A stretch of DNA of 64,000 nucleotides from Mixophyes australis (Eukaryota; Chordata; Amphibia; Anura; Limnodynastidae). The notes under the pieces are model-generated. The model had not been told where the DNA came from. It was given only the letters and a program-made list of their open reading frames with translations, and ran no database searches. Where the stretch lies: contig JAVHZZ010000004.1 in assembly GCA_036250195.1 (NCBI GenBank), forward strand, positions 322,922,628 through 322,986,627, in the 5' to 3' direction. Shown here one piece after another: positions 45,691 through 55,680 of the stretch; within the stretch, counting starts at the first letter, position 1; the number at the start of each line of letters is the position of its first letter. The position numbers and the translations under genes were made by a program.

Positions 45691-46117
45691 CAGTGGTCTG
45701 CGTACAGCAAGTTGTACCACTGCTATAGTGAGAGGAGTTGTCCAGGAAAAGATAGGAGGTAGTGAAGTCAGTGGTCTGCGTACAGCAAGTTGTACCACTG
45801 CTTGTAGTGATGGGACTGGTTCCAGGTGCAAGTAGGTAACGGGGAAGTCAGTGGTCTGCGTACAGCAAGTTGTACCACTGCTATAGTGAGAGGAGTTGTC
45901 CAGGAAAAGATAGGAGGTAGTGAAGTCAGTGGTCTGCGTACAGCAAGTTGTACCACTGCTTGTAGTGATGGGACTGGTTCCAGGTGCAAGTAGGTAACGG
46001 GGAAGTCAGTGGTCTGCGTACAGCAAGTTGTACCACTGCTTATAGTGAGGAAACTTGTAACTGGTGCCAATAGGAAACTGGGAGTCAGTGGTCTGCGTTC
46101 AGCAAGTTGTACCACTG
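45691..46117 (-). repeat. Six hairpin units in solo LTR B
   Basis: The units 45691-45722, 45769-45800, 45849-45880, 45927-45958, 46007-46038 and 46086-46117 all pair CAGTGGT with ACCACTG. Start-to-start steps are 78, 80, 78, 80 and 79 bp. Units 1-2 and 3-4 are a near-exact two-unit duplication. Confidence 0.93.
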
Positions 46118-46567
46118 CTATAGGTGAGGATAGGCACTAGTGTAAATGAGTGGAACATAGAAGGTAACACGGAGAGCACAAGGAACTTGATCCCAAATGG
46201 TATATACAATACAATAGCAAATGACAAGCGCTGCTTGAGAGATACAAAGTCATTACTGAGATCCAGGTCGAAAGAGGCAAAGTCAATAGCATCTATATCT
46301 TCTTAAGATAGAGGACTCCGTAGATGAGCAGGACACAGTCCAAGCGGATATGCAATAAACTATTAAAGTCAATAGAAGGTAAGCATACCGCGATTCAGTT
46401 GAGCAGGCTGTCACGAGAGAAACACAGGGATAGCTGAGCGACTGAACACCGACACGAGTAGAGACCACAGGAGAGTGGTAGCGGTAATCCGTGTCTGTGT
46501 AGCACACAGGCAGAGAACTTGACACGAGTGGAGCAATGATGATTCTTGCAGAAATCAGCAGGAACTG

Positions 46568-46830
46568 AAGACACGATGAAACACAGGAGAGTTGAAGCGG
46601 TCTGGAAACCGGCAATGCAATAATTAGGAATCAGCTGGGGCTGAAGACACGATGAAACACAGGAGAGTTGAAGCGGTCTGGAAACCGGCAATGCAATAGT
46701 CAGGAATCAGCTGGAGCTGAAGACACGATGAAACACCGGAGAGTTGAAGCAGTCTGGAAACCGGCAATGCAATAGTCAGGAATCAGCTGGAACTGAAGAC
46801 ACGAGGAGAAACACAGGAACACCTTCAGAG
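46568..46830. repeat. About 76-bp tandem repeat in solo LTR B
   Basis: The unit starting gaagacacgatgaaacac recurs at 46568, 46643, 46719 and 46795 (last copy partial). Its sequence differs from the 77-bp array of LTR A although the position in the LTR is equivalent. Confidence 0.9.
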
Positions 46831-46953
46831 ACTCACAGGGAATGAGACTCCAAGATCAGGCAACGGGGTAATGACCACAGGTGCTTTAAATAGGGAGTGT
46901 TGCCTGATCAGCCAATTAACTAAAAGCAACAGGTCTTAAGGGTTCATAGAGGC

Positions 46954-46965
46954 TGCGCATGCGCA
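46954..46965. promoter_or_regulatory. NRF1-type palindrome in LTR B
   Basis: TGCGCATGCGCA, identical to the site in LTR A and at the same distance from the LTR start, while neighbouring sequence differs between the copies. Confidence 0.55.
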
Positions 46966-47158
46966 GACCATCAGGATGGCGGACGGCCACGGTTCCTAAT
47001 AACAGAAGAAGAGGCACTCACGGTCCGGTGAGTGACAGCGGCGATGGCTTGTAAAGGCAAACTTGGCTTTACAAGCCATCGCCACTTTAAATTTTACCTG
47101 CAAAGTCGCCGATTTCCGGCGAGTTGAAAAAATTGGAGGATAATGCATTTGCCCCCTG

Positions 47159-47540
47159 GTGTCCTTAGGAACTGGCCTATTGTGTGTCCAATCTTTGAGA
47201 TCCTTGGATATCACAATGTTCTTAGTCAGACCCTCTGCTCCGTGGAGGCGAGCCATGAAAGATATGCCTAATGGATATAGCTGTCTTGATATTAGGAAAA
47301 CATGAAGGCTAGCATTGCATCTCTCTGACCTGAGTCCTTTGGGCCTCAGGAGGTAAGGAATTGTTGCCACTGTCACCCCACTGACAGATAAGAACATCTT
47401 GTGGTCTCTGCCAATGACCTCTCCACAAGTATTGTTATGCTGGCTTGATGATCTGCCAAACACAAGAGGGACATGGGGTGTCTGTGGGGTTAGCATTTGG
47501 ACTGAGGGCCCTAAAACGCAGCCATCGAAAGCGTGATAAA
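47159..47540 (-). pseudogene. DIRS tyrosine recombinase, N-terminal part
   Basis: Contains the SAM-like N-terminal region of a DIRS recombinase: a block reading LRPKGLRSERCNASLHVF, then ISFMARLHGAEG, then VPKDTR. An open frame from 47544 supports it. It ends at the CTG target site of the MITE and resumes at 45387. Confidence 0.65.
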
Positions 47541-47940
47541 ACATCCGCTATACCGTTCTCTATCTCTGGGACATAATGTGCATTAAAGGAGATATCAAAC
47601 TCTTGGCAGTGCAATATCAGATGATGAAGCAAGGTGATGGCATGGGGGGATAATGCAATCTGTTTGTGATCGATTGAACAACTCCCAAATTATCACACCA
47701 GAACACTATGTGCTGCCACACTAATTTTGAGGCCCATAGTTCTATCGCTACAATTATTGGAAACAGCTCTATGACAAAAAGGTTGGCTACTAGGGCAGAA
47801 TGGCGCCAGGAGTCTGGGCAATATGTGGAGCACCAGCCAACGCTAAAGTAAACAGGAGAACCTGAAGAATCGGTGTAGGCTGGATATAGGAGGGCTGGGC
47901 CATATGTGTTTGCCATTGAATTCATCCCTGATTTCTACTG
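47541..47940 (-). pseudogene. DIRS RNase H
   Basis: Key motifs on the minus strand: YTDSSGSP (first catalytic Asp), ELFPIIVAIELW (Glu), FWCDNLGVVQSI (second Asp), then after a frameshift HYVPEIENGIADVLSRF (last Asp with ADxLSR). These are the four RNase H active-site positions in DIRS spacing. One frameshift near 47625 separates the last motif. Confidence 0.88.
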
Positions 47941-48560
47941 ATAATTGCACCATGGCATGGGGTCTAGTCAGACCTGTAGTAGCCCACTGTAGTTTTCGAT
48001 AGAAAACCCAACTCTTGGGCATGATCAGGCAAGCAAAATTGAAGCCTGGCATGGACTGGACTTTGCACAGGGAAACAGAGTAGGCATCCTGATTGTATAT
48101 TATGGAGTCTACCATTTTTTGTATTTTTATCTGAACCTATTATCAAAAAGTCATCCAAGTAATGGGCTCTTCCCTGATGATCTGTCCCCGCTTATATGCG
48201 CCACTGGAGGAATGAATTAAATCTCTCAAAGTATGCACAAGCTTAGATGCAGTGGCAATAAGCAGAATGCCAATTCAATGTCTAGTTCAGCTAGCATAGA
48301 GCCAATACAGAATTCCTGTGCTTACTGGTAGTTCACTGAAATATATTGTGGGTTAATTGAGTCGTTGACAAAGCAACCAGTCAAGTATGATAGGTGTTGA
48401 ATTAAGCAGAATTTGCCTGCTGACTTCTTGGGTACCACCCTTATGGGGGAGACTACTAAGTGGGGCAGGGGAGGGGACAAAAAGGGACTTAACATGCAGC
48501 CAAGGCTGGTTTATTGCAAGACCTTCTTAGCCAAAATGTCAGGGAAGATGTATGCAGACT
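47941..48560 (-). pseudogene. DIRS reverse transcriptase
   Basis: Blocks in order: HLVVSPIRVVPKKSAGKFCL (fingers), a block near SYLTGCFVNDSI, ELDIELAFCLLPLH (motif A, with Asp), and MDDFLIIGS (motif C: the Leu/Met-Asp-Asp pair) near 48140. The connection FNFACLIMPKSWVFYRKLQ then leads toward RNase H. Stops and frameshifts lie between blocks, and about 100 residues after motif A appear reduced. Confidence 0.85.
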
Positions 48561-48687
48561 TTAATTTTTTTGGGATGGAGGACTAAGTGTCCCCTGGATG
48601 TGTTTTCCGAAACCTTCCAGAAAGCCTTGATTCAGAAATGTCGCAGTCTCCTGGTCAGGAAAAAGGCTAAGCCATCTTTTTAAAGCT

Positions 48688-49360
48688 TTAACGCTGATTA
48701 GCGAAGGGGCTTTGGCGAGCAGCTGCAACAGCAACACCTGGTCCCCTACCTGCGCTCGGGGCTAGGTGGGGGCCTCTGCATGTTGAGCACGCATGGCGAT
48801 ATTTACACAACGTTTCACTTGAACAGGGTCCTGCATTGCACGCATAGCATCTGTTTTTACTGGGGAGGGACGTAGTGACCTTCCCCGATTTAGGAAATCG
48901 ATAGTGTCCAAATGTTACCAAAACATGACTACTAGGGCGCATTTAGTTTTATCCAGATTTCAGCATTGTTGAAACCTACTGAAAGACTTGCACGTCTTTT
49001 ACCTAAATCGTTCATCATATGACCGCCAAATAGTGGCATCATAATTGACGAACATGTCATAGATTAAGTGGAGGCACTGCCAAACGTCTATGTGTTCTGT
49101 AGGTCTGGTCTTAATGTATCAAGCCGAAAATATAATATCCACTTAGACAGTTTGGGAAAGATCTATATGCTTCCATGAATATCCCGTTCCTCTAGCAAGC
49201 TGCAAGCATTTTCTTCTTTGCCGTGTCTCAAATCGTGAACATGCCTTTTCTAATTTTGTCTAATTCCCTACATGAGAGCTGTGTTTTTACATTGCATCAT
49301 GTCGCCACCAAGTGATCCCAACTGAGCGACAGACACTTGGGTTGTCCATGTTGCCTGAGC
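48688..49360 (-). pseudogene. DIRS gag-like protein
   Basis: The open frame 48688-48942 has a cysteine/histidine cluster CYACNAGPC, then LCKYRHACSTCRGPH, typical of the C-terminus of DIRS gag-like proteins. Upstream, broken frames include a WRSYDERFR-like block near 49010. No clear start codon survives. Confidence 0.65.
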
Positions 49361-50380
49361 CGGGTGGCATAGGTGGCTTGGAGGGAGGGGGAGGGTGTCT
49401 GTCAGCACACAACTGTCATGTTAATTTCCTGGCACTAGTGGGGTTAATGTGGAATAGTTGGGAGGAATAGAAATAGAATCGGTGGAGAAAGGAGGGGGAC
49501 GCCAGAAGAAGAGGAGGGGGAGAATGAAGGAAATGTGAGGGAGGGGGATGTGTGGAAAAGTGGAGGCTCCGCCATCTCCGCTCATACCCCCCTACCACCA
49601 CCACCACCTCCTCTCCTGGAGGGGATCATCAAAAGGTCGGAAAGTATGGAGTAACCTGTTCTTTTGCCTTATGTCTTGAACCAGCTCTGGGGCTAGTTTA
49701 ACTTCAGCTCTATACTGTGTTTGTGCTTGGCGCTATTCCCCCCCTAACAACACTAACCCTTTTCCTCATGATTTGACGAAGACCAGCACTAAGCAGCCAG
49801 CCTGTGCTGGTGGCACTATAGCAGTGGAACTCACAGCAGGAGTCCCCATGCTATAATGACAAACCAGCCCCTGGCTGTTCAGCACGGGGCTGAATTCCCT
49901 AGTGAGTGGAATCTGCAAAAAATATGTGTGGGCCCCCACTCAAGAGAGACCCAGCACTGTGCAGAAAGCACTAAGGCTCTTCCCACACCCCTGGGCAGTG
50001 GATGTGGGGTAATAAAGTTCAAAATGTCAGTGTAAACACTATATTAGTTTGTGGAACTAGAGGTCCCAGGCTTCCATTAACAGTTCCATTAACAACTACA
50101 ACTAAGGAAAGGTCTCTTGTTGAATACAGGTATAAGTACGCTCTGCATATAGTCCACTTGTCGTATTGAGACAGACACAACACACTGCTGGATACACAGA
50201 ATACATCTGTGCAATATAAAGTCCCAGCAGAACATACAGAAAAAAAAGTATTCAATTATAGTCCCCTGTTAATAATATAAACATTAATGAAATATCATTC
50301 AAAATCATTCCTTTTTTCCATTAAATATACATACATTGCATTTTTACAGTTGCTCTTGAATGCAAACACATATTCTAGCA
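49361..50380. other. No gene seen; G/A-rich then mixed
   Basis: Includes a purine-rich stretch at 49378-49560 and a (CCA)n-like run near 49590. It may hold the terminal repeat of the DIRS element, but no inverted or split repeat could be matched. Confidence 0.4.
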
Positions 50381-50399
50381 TGCATACGGGACCGTCATC

Positions 50400-50706
50400 A
50401 CTATCATTTGGCACTTAACGGGTGTAAGTGATATAACTGAAAAACATATACCAAATCATGAATTGATCGCTGCTGTGTGCACTCGCCCTTGGCACGCACT
50501 GACTGTACATTGACTACGTGCATACCCCTTTCCCTCTCCCTTTCCACTCATAAAATTGTAAGCTGTCAGAAGTGTCCATTGTTTTCGAAGACGAACTGCA
50601 TACACTTGCATTCACTGGCATATAGTATGTTTCTGGGCATACACATGAGCAATTTAATACAAAATACAGCAAGCAATGGGACTTACATTACTTAATGAAT
50701 CAGGCT
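50400..50706. mobile_element. MITE end with TTAATGAATCAGGCTC
   Basis: The right terminus cattacttaatgaatcaggc is the complement of the GCCTGATTCATTAAG terminus type seen at 13709 and resembles the Harbinger TIR at 17866. The left end could not be located, so the start is approximate. Confidence 0.4.
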
Positions 50707-50709
50707 CTA

Positions 50710-51591
50710 TGTGTTTAACACTCAACTTATTCTAATCGTATAGTGGAAGTTAGTTACTAAACTCAGCATCAAACCGGAAGGGACACGTGAATCTATTTGC
50801 AAACTTTGATAATAAGTATCTACTATCTACTTTTTAAAAGACAGCAGCATATACTCTGTCCTACAGCTGATGCTCTCAAAATTCTCTCAGGACATAACAT
50901 AGTATTATATTGGAGACCAGGAAACAATTCTCCTCATTACTAAACTTGAGATTCCACCCTAACTTGGTCTTGCCATGGTAGCATGTGCCCATATCTCTTC
51001 TCCATCCTCCTCAGCTACTTTCTGAACTAACAGTATATCTTCCACCTCCCCACTGTCCCTTGCCTCCTCGCATCTCCTACCACTAGCCATCACTTCCAAC
51101 AAATAGGACAGACAATAGTCAGAAGACTAAGATCACGGACACTTACACCACACTCATACACAAATAACACAGACACAAATTAAACAAATCAAACAAAATA
51201 ACACAGTCTACAATAACAATAACAACACACAAATTATTAACAAGACAACACAAATACACCAGATAATTTTTAGAGATTAAAGGAGCAACAGCAAATGCAC
51301 ATATCCTATTCTTCACTCTCTCAACTCCTATAGCTCCTCAATCCCCTATCAACTAATATAAGAAAGTAGCTAGGGTTTTGTAGTGCTGGTGAGGTCAAAA
51401 TTGTACATATTTACAGAAAAAAACAATGCTTTTTTCTTAAACCACAAGTGATTTTGATTATTTTGTGTCCACCACACAACATCACCGGCAATTTGGGATT
51501 AGGTTAAAATCGCTGGGGATGAGTGGCGGTTTCAAAACAGCCAAAAAAATCATAGCTTGATACATTTCCCCCTAAAGGTAACTTTACCATA
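50710..51591. other. No gene seen
   Basis: AT-rich. Near 51555-51574 a terminus-like gatacatttccccctaa resembles one end of the GGGGTAAATGTATC MITE family, but no matching second end was seen. Confidence 0.4.
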
Positions 51592-51661
51592 ATAACCATC
51601 CTGGACCTGTCTGCTGCTTTTGACACTGTTAACCACTCTCTTCTCCTGGACCAGCTGAAAA
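51592..51661 (+). pseudogene. LINE reverse transcriptase fragment
   Basis: A 70-bp piece reads ITILDLSAAFDTVNHSLLLD, the motif A block of L2/CR1-group reverse transcriptases including its catalytic Asp. Nothing on either side continues the enzyme, so this is an isolated fragment. Confidence 0.8.
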
Positions 51662-51790
51662 TATGGAGAGAGGGGGGAGCAGCAGAAAATATGTAGACAG
51701 AGAGAGAGAGAGAAATAGATAGGGGCAGCAGAAAATATGGAGAGAGAGGGGGGCAGCAGAAAATATGGCGAATGGGGGGGCAGCTGACAT
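51662..51790. repeat. Purine-rich minisatellite
   Basis: About four irregular copies of gcagcagaaaatatggagag with AG-rich linkers. Confidence 0.75.
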
Positions 51791-52827
51791 TTTACAGTAG
51801 GAGGCAGGGCAATAAAGACGCAGGTACTTCACCAAACCCCCCCTCCATTAGAATCAGTGAGATTGTCTGCTCTTCAAGAAGTCTAGGATGACTCCCTGAA
51901 ATTCAGGAGCTTCCCAGAAATTATGGGAGTAGGCAAGTTTGAGTTAGTATAGAAAAAGGAGTTTGGTGTGAACATAGGATCTAGCAGGGTCATAATGGAA
52001 ATCTTGTTTATCAGCAAACTCCAAACAGTTAATGCCTATTTGAGATTAGAGACAAAAATAGTTCAAGAAAATAAACTTGCTTGTAAATAGATGTGTAGAT
52101 ACAGTGTTGAGCATTTCTTGTTTTCAATCAGCTTTTAAATCTGTTTATGTTTGAAAGATTCTAATCCTGTGTGACTGAGTACATCATTGCTGAGTGACCA
52201 GAATGATCTTTTACTCAACCCCTCACTGGTGATAAAAGATATTACTTTAATAAACTATTTTGATGTTATCGCAGCTTGAGTCATTCATATTCAGCTGGAG
52301 ACACATTGAGGAGCCCAGAACCAGCTGAAATTAATACTGGAGAGCCATATTTGCACAAAAAATAATTGATTTAGATAACTAGTTTCAGCTGAGGTAGCGA
52401 ATGCGAATTTATAAAACAGAACAGCTCTTTCACAAAGTCACTGAGAAACAATATCTGCTGTAGCAACTTGAAGCAAGTTTAAAAACCTCTGTGGATTGGG
52501 ACTGTGATTGCATACTGCTTCTCAGCGCTGCGGGTACTAGACAAATCTTTTTATGATAAAGCACTTTAAAATGTAGTTTCCATGTCTATATCAATCCTCG
52601 CTGTTTAACACATTAAGCTATAAGCAAAATGAATTTCTACCCTACTGAATACTCGCTTTCTGAAATGGCTCTATGGAGAAATAGAATTTGACAAACATCC
52701 AGTTTGTCCATGATTATTCATATTTTATCGTCTGTTCTCTTTATTTTGTTTATTTGTATTATTTTTGTACTTATTTTATTCTTGTATATTTTGTTCATTT
52801 TAAGTCTTCTCCTTTTTCACTATATGG
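51791..52827. other. No gene seen
   Basis: AT-rich without recognisable features. Confidence 0.5.
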
Positions 52828-52935
52828 GGCAGATTCAATAGTCCTTGGAGACACATAGCCACGATGCATATATTCAAATATTAGCTCATTTTCCCTTGCA
52901 TCCCATAGAGATGCAAGGAGAAAATGAGCAGAGTT
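52828..52935. repeat. Palindromic MITE-like core
   Basis: Arms 52884-52902 (gctcattttcccttgcatc) and 52910-52929 are complementary with one extra base, around a 7-bp loop. The start ggggcagattcaata looks like a MITE terminus. The other terminus was not identified. Confidence 0.5.
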
Positions 52936-55195
52936 TCCTTACCGTGTTGGCCAGCAATGTGTGCAGCCAGACATAGAGTCCTGCTAGTCTTTAGAAGTCG
53001 GATCATTGACCCCGATATGCCCAAAAGGGTAGATCCTGAGCCATCCTATGAATGCTGGGAAGTTTCTCCTAGATCCTATAAAAAGAGGAAGGTGTTGGTT
53101 TATTTGATCAGCAGGAATTGCAGTGGCAGAACTCCTGTCAAAAAGATAATGTACATATTGTTGCAATGACACCTTCATGATGACGCTCGTAAGTCTGGTA
53201 TAATAGCCATTTGCTTTGTCAGGATTACAGGCAACTTACAGGTAAACAAACAATTTCTCCTTGGTGACCCCTAGTGCTGACCTAACATAGACCATCAGAT
53301 TGGTCTGCTTGTCCAGCATCAATCTTCTTGCCCACAAGAAACACAAGCCTTATAAACCCTAAGCTCCTCCTTCAGCTGATTGCTAGTTGGCAAACTCATG
53401 TCTTCCTCCCCTTGAGTCTGAAACAACCAAACACCCCTAGATAAAGGTGATTATTACAGGTGCTTGGTTTGGTATTGTTTCAAAGCCTCATTACAGTCAC
53501 AACCTGGGGCCTGCTAGATGTGAGTGAAGATTATCTTCTAAGCACACATGGTAACTCAGTCACTTTGTCATACTACATATGTTTCAGAGAGCTGCAGTTT
53601 ATGGTAGCATTACCCTAGGATTCATGAAAACTGCAGATACCTATTAAGGGAAACCAAATGCAACTTTGTAAGTGTCCCAAATAGGTTGGGTCTGCAATGC
53701 CATAAGTATTTTTACTGAATGGTGTGTTCTACTGTAATCTCTGCATACCACAGAACAATCTGTTATTTTAGCTTGCATATGTTTTGGTGGTAATTTATTT
53801 GTATCTCTATATGTACTACGTTGTAAGCAGTTACTAAAGGTAATTTTTGAAGCTACCTAAAGACAAGGAATCTTGTGGCTTACAGAAATACTGTTTACTT
53901 ATTCTATGTGAGAAGCCATTGTATTTATGTACCATCCTGCATTATCTAATAATGAATTACTAAGATAAAATAACCCTACTTGTCTCCACCCCTGTAGCAG
54001 TGTTGGGTAAGAGCCTTCCTGGTCACACTTGGTACATTGGGGATCCATAAACTAACCCCACTTTATGTCTTTGGGGGATTGGTCTCAGATGGTGCAATAT
54101 GGGATTATGTAAAAAAAAAAAACAAGCCCTTGGATAGGGCCTTTCCTTCCCCGTAGAGCCAGTGGGAGTTGTGGCAAAGTAATAGCCTCCACATTGGAAC
54201 CCTACTTTTCCACCTATGTTGTTGGATAGCAGACCCCAGCCTAGTGCTAGTTTCTTATGTGCCCCCTCTGGTTCCAGGTGGCAGGTTGAAATATGAATCT
54301 CAAAGTTGAATGCCACCTCCACTGAATTCTACCTCCATTGCTATCAAATACCCTATGTAACTAAAGCTATACCATTGCTATGGAACTACTAATTCCAAAG
54401 GCACATGGGGGTTCTAAGTGCATGACTCCACATCACAACATTATGGTTCCCTCACCTAATGCATAAGGGAGTATAGTTAGTCATAACTACCACAGGTAGT
54501 ATTACCAGGATTGCAACTGACATGGGTCATATGTACTTTCTCCCTGTGCTGCTCTGGGCTCTGCTCACCTCTGCTATCTCCTCTGACTGCTGCTCTAACA
54601 GAAGAACTCAGCAATGTCTGCAATCAACAAGAAGTTCAAAGAGCTTCCTGCTGCGTGAGTACCAACTCTGCAAGCCTCAAAACAAAATGTTAGTCAAGTA
54701 GTTTGCCCTTTCCCCTTTCTCTATGAGCAGATAGTACACAGTGGTATGCAGTGGAATGGCCTGGTAAGGTATGTGAGGAGAGGAATTATATATATATATA
54801 TATATATATAGTACACTTAATGAAACAAACTCCGATTTGTGTGCTACATGCCGCTATCCCCAGCAGTCCATGCCCCTCCTCACCTGCTGTTATTTACTCA
54901 CACAAGTTACCATGTGACTAGAGTAGAATGTTATTTCTTCTTTATTGTCTGTCATAGTCAAATGGAAAAATAAATCTTCTTTTCTTCTTTCTTCATTTGT
55001 AATATATCCAAATAGCAAAAACATAGCAAACAACATCACTAGCTCTGCCTGCTTCTTAATAATAAAAGCAGGTAGTCACAGTCACTATCCTTTGCCAGCA
55101 ACCATTCACAAATGTTTTTGAACAGTGACTACTTATAATGGATTAGCATTATGGCATTGAAGGACGTTTTATATTTATGCATTGTCTCAGAGACG
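52936..55195. other. No gene recognised
   Basis: Includes a 99-codon minus-strand frame (54023-54322) and a 60-codon frame (54511-54693) with a hydrophobic start. Neither resembles a family I know. A (TA)n tract is at 54788-54811. Confidence 0.45.
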
Positions 55196-55428
55196 ATTTA
55201 ATATTTCCTGTTCGGTCTGCTCGAGTTGACGCTACCCTCCTAGAGGTGCAGAGTCTAACGGAGAGGGAAGTATTCACCAGGGACCCCCACAAGGGAATTT
55301 GGACTTCGCAGCTCCCTAACCGCAGATAACAGTTCTCATGGAGGGCTACAAGCGAGACCAAGAGGAGAACCAGGTAAGTAGAGCAGGACAGACACTAATA
55401 GGAGAAATTGGGAAGACACATGAGAGCG
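55196..55428 (-). repeat. Gypsy LTR relic, U5-like
   Basis: The block tctaacggagagggaag, then caccagggacccccacaagg and ggacttcgcagctccc, resembles 35910-35990 closely and 13440-13480 in complement. It is presumably another copy of the same LTR superfamily. Boundaries unknown. Confidence 0.4.
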
Positions 55429-55680
55429 TCTGGTGGAGCTATGATCTGCATGTAGATATGGCACAGAGGTCTTGTGGAGAGGGAAGCCCCTGGAGTCAGG
55501 ATCACGAGTAGTTGCGATGATCTGCAGCTAGATAAGGCACAGAGGTCCCGGGGAGCTGGGAAGCCCCTGGAGTCAGGATCATGAGGAGGTGTGATAATCT
55601 GCAACTAGATAAAGCACAGAGATCCTGGGGAGCTGGGAAGCCCTCAGAGTCAGGATCACGAGGAGGTACAATAATCTACT
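55429..55680. repeat. Three tandem copies of a 76-77-bp unit
   Basis: The unit starting tagataaggcacagagg and containing ggaagcccctggagtcagg recurs at 55453, 55529 and 55606. The period equals that of the arrays in solo LTRs A and B, though the sequence differs. Confidence 0.88.

Larger units (their letters stand above)
45467..47037 (-). mobile_element. Solo LTR B, 1,571 bp
   Basis: Same family as solo LTR A: minus-strand start TGTCACTCACCGGACC and end CCCGTGACA. Flanks GTGGC (45462-45466) and GCGGC (47038-47042) match at 4 of 5 and are the probable target duplication. It carries six hairpin units, a 76-bp array and the same NRF1-type palindrome. It is inserted in the MITE, which lies in the DIRS element. 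Confidence 0.88.
45391..47155. mobile_element. Palindromic MITE split by a solo LTR
   Basis: Starts GGGGTAAATGTATC and ends CATTTGCCCC, with CTG on both sides (45388-45390, 47156-47158). Arms such as aactcgccggaaatcgg and ccgatttccggcgagtt are complementary. Without the inserted LTR it would be about 189 bp, nearly the length of its relative at 29150-29337 (188 bp). The 3-bp duplication of CWG/TWA type suits Harbinger. Confidence 0.85.
44880..49360 (-). mobile_element. DIRS-type retrotransposon, interrupted and decayed
   Basis: Minus-strand remnants in DIRS order: a cysteine-rich gag end (48690-48942), DIRS reverse transcriptase (about 48560-47960), RNase H (47940-47640) and tyrosine recombinase (47540-47159 and 45387-44880). 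Unlike LTR elements, DIRS integrates with a tyrosine recombinase. The recombinase gene is split by the MITE 45391-47155, flanked by CTG on both sides. The terminal repeats of the DIRS element were not identified. Confidence 0.88.

Noticed and set aside
38143..46117. CRISPR-like regularly spaced repeats
   Set aside because: The spacers are themselves repeated, the context is a eukaryotic solo LTR, and no cas-like gene exists.
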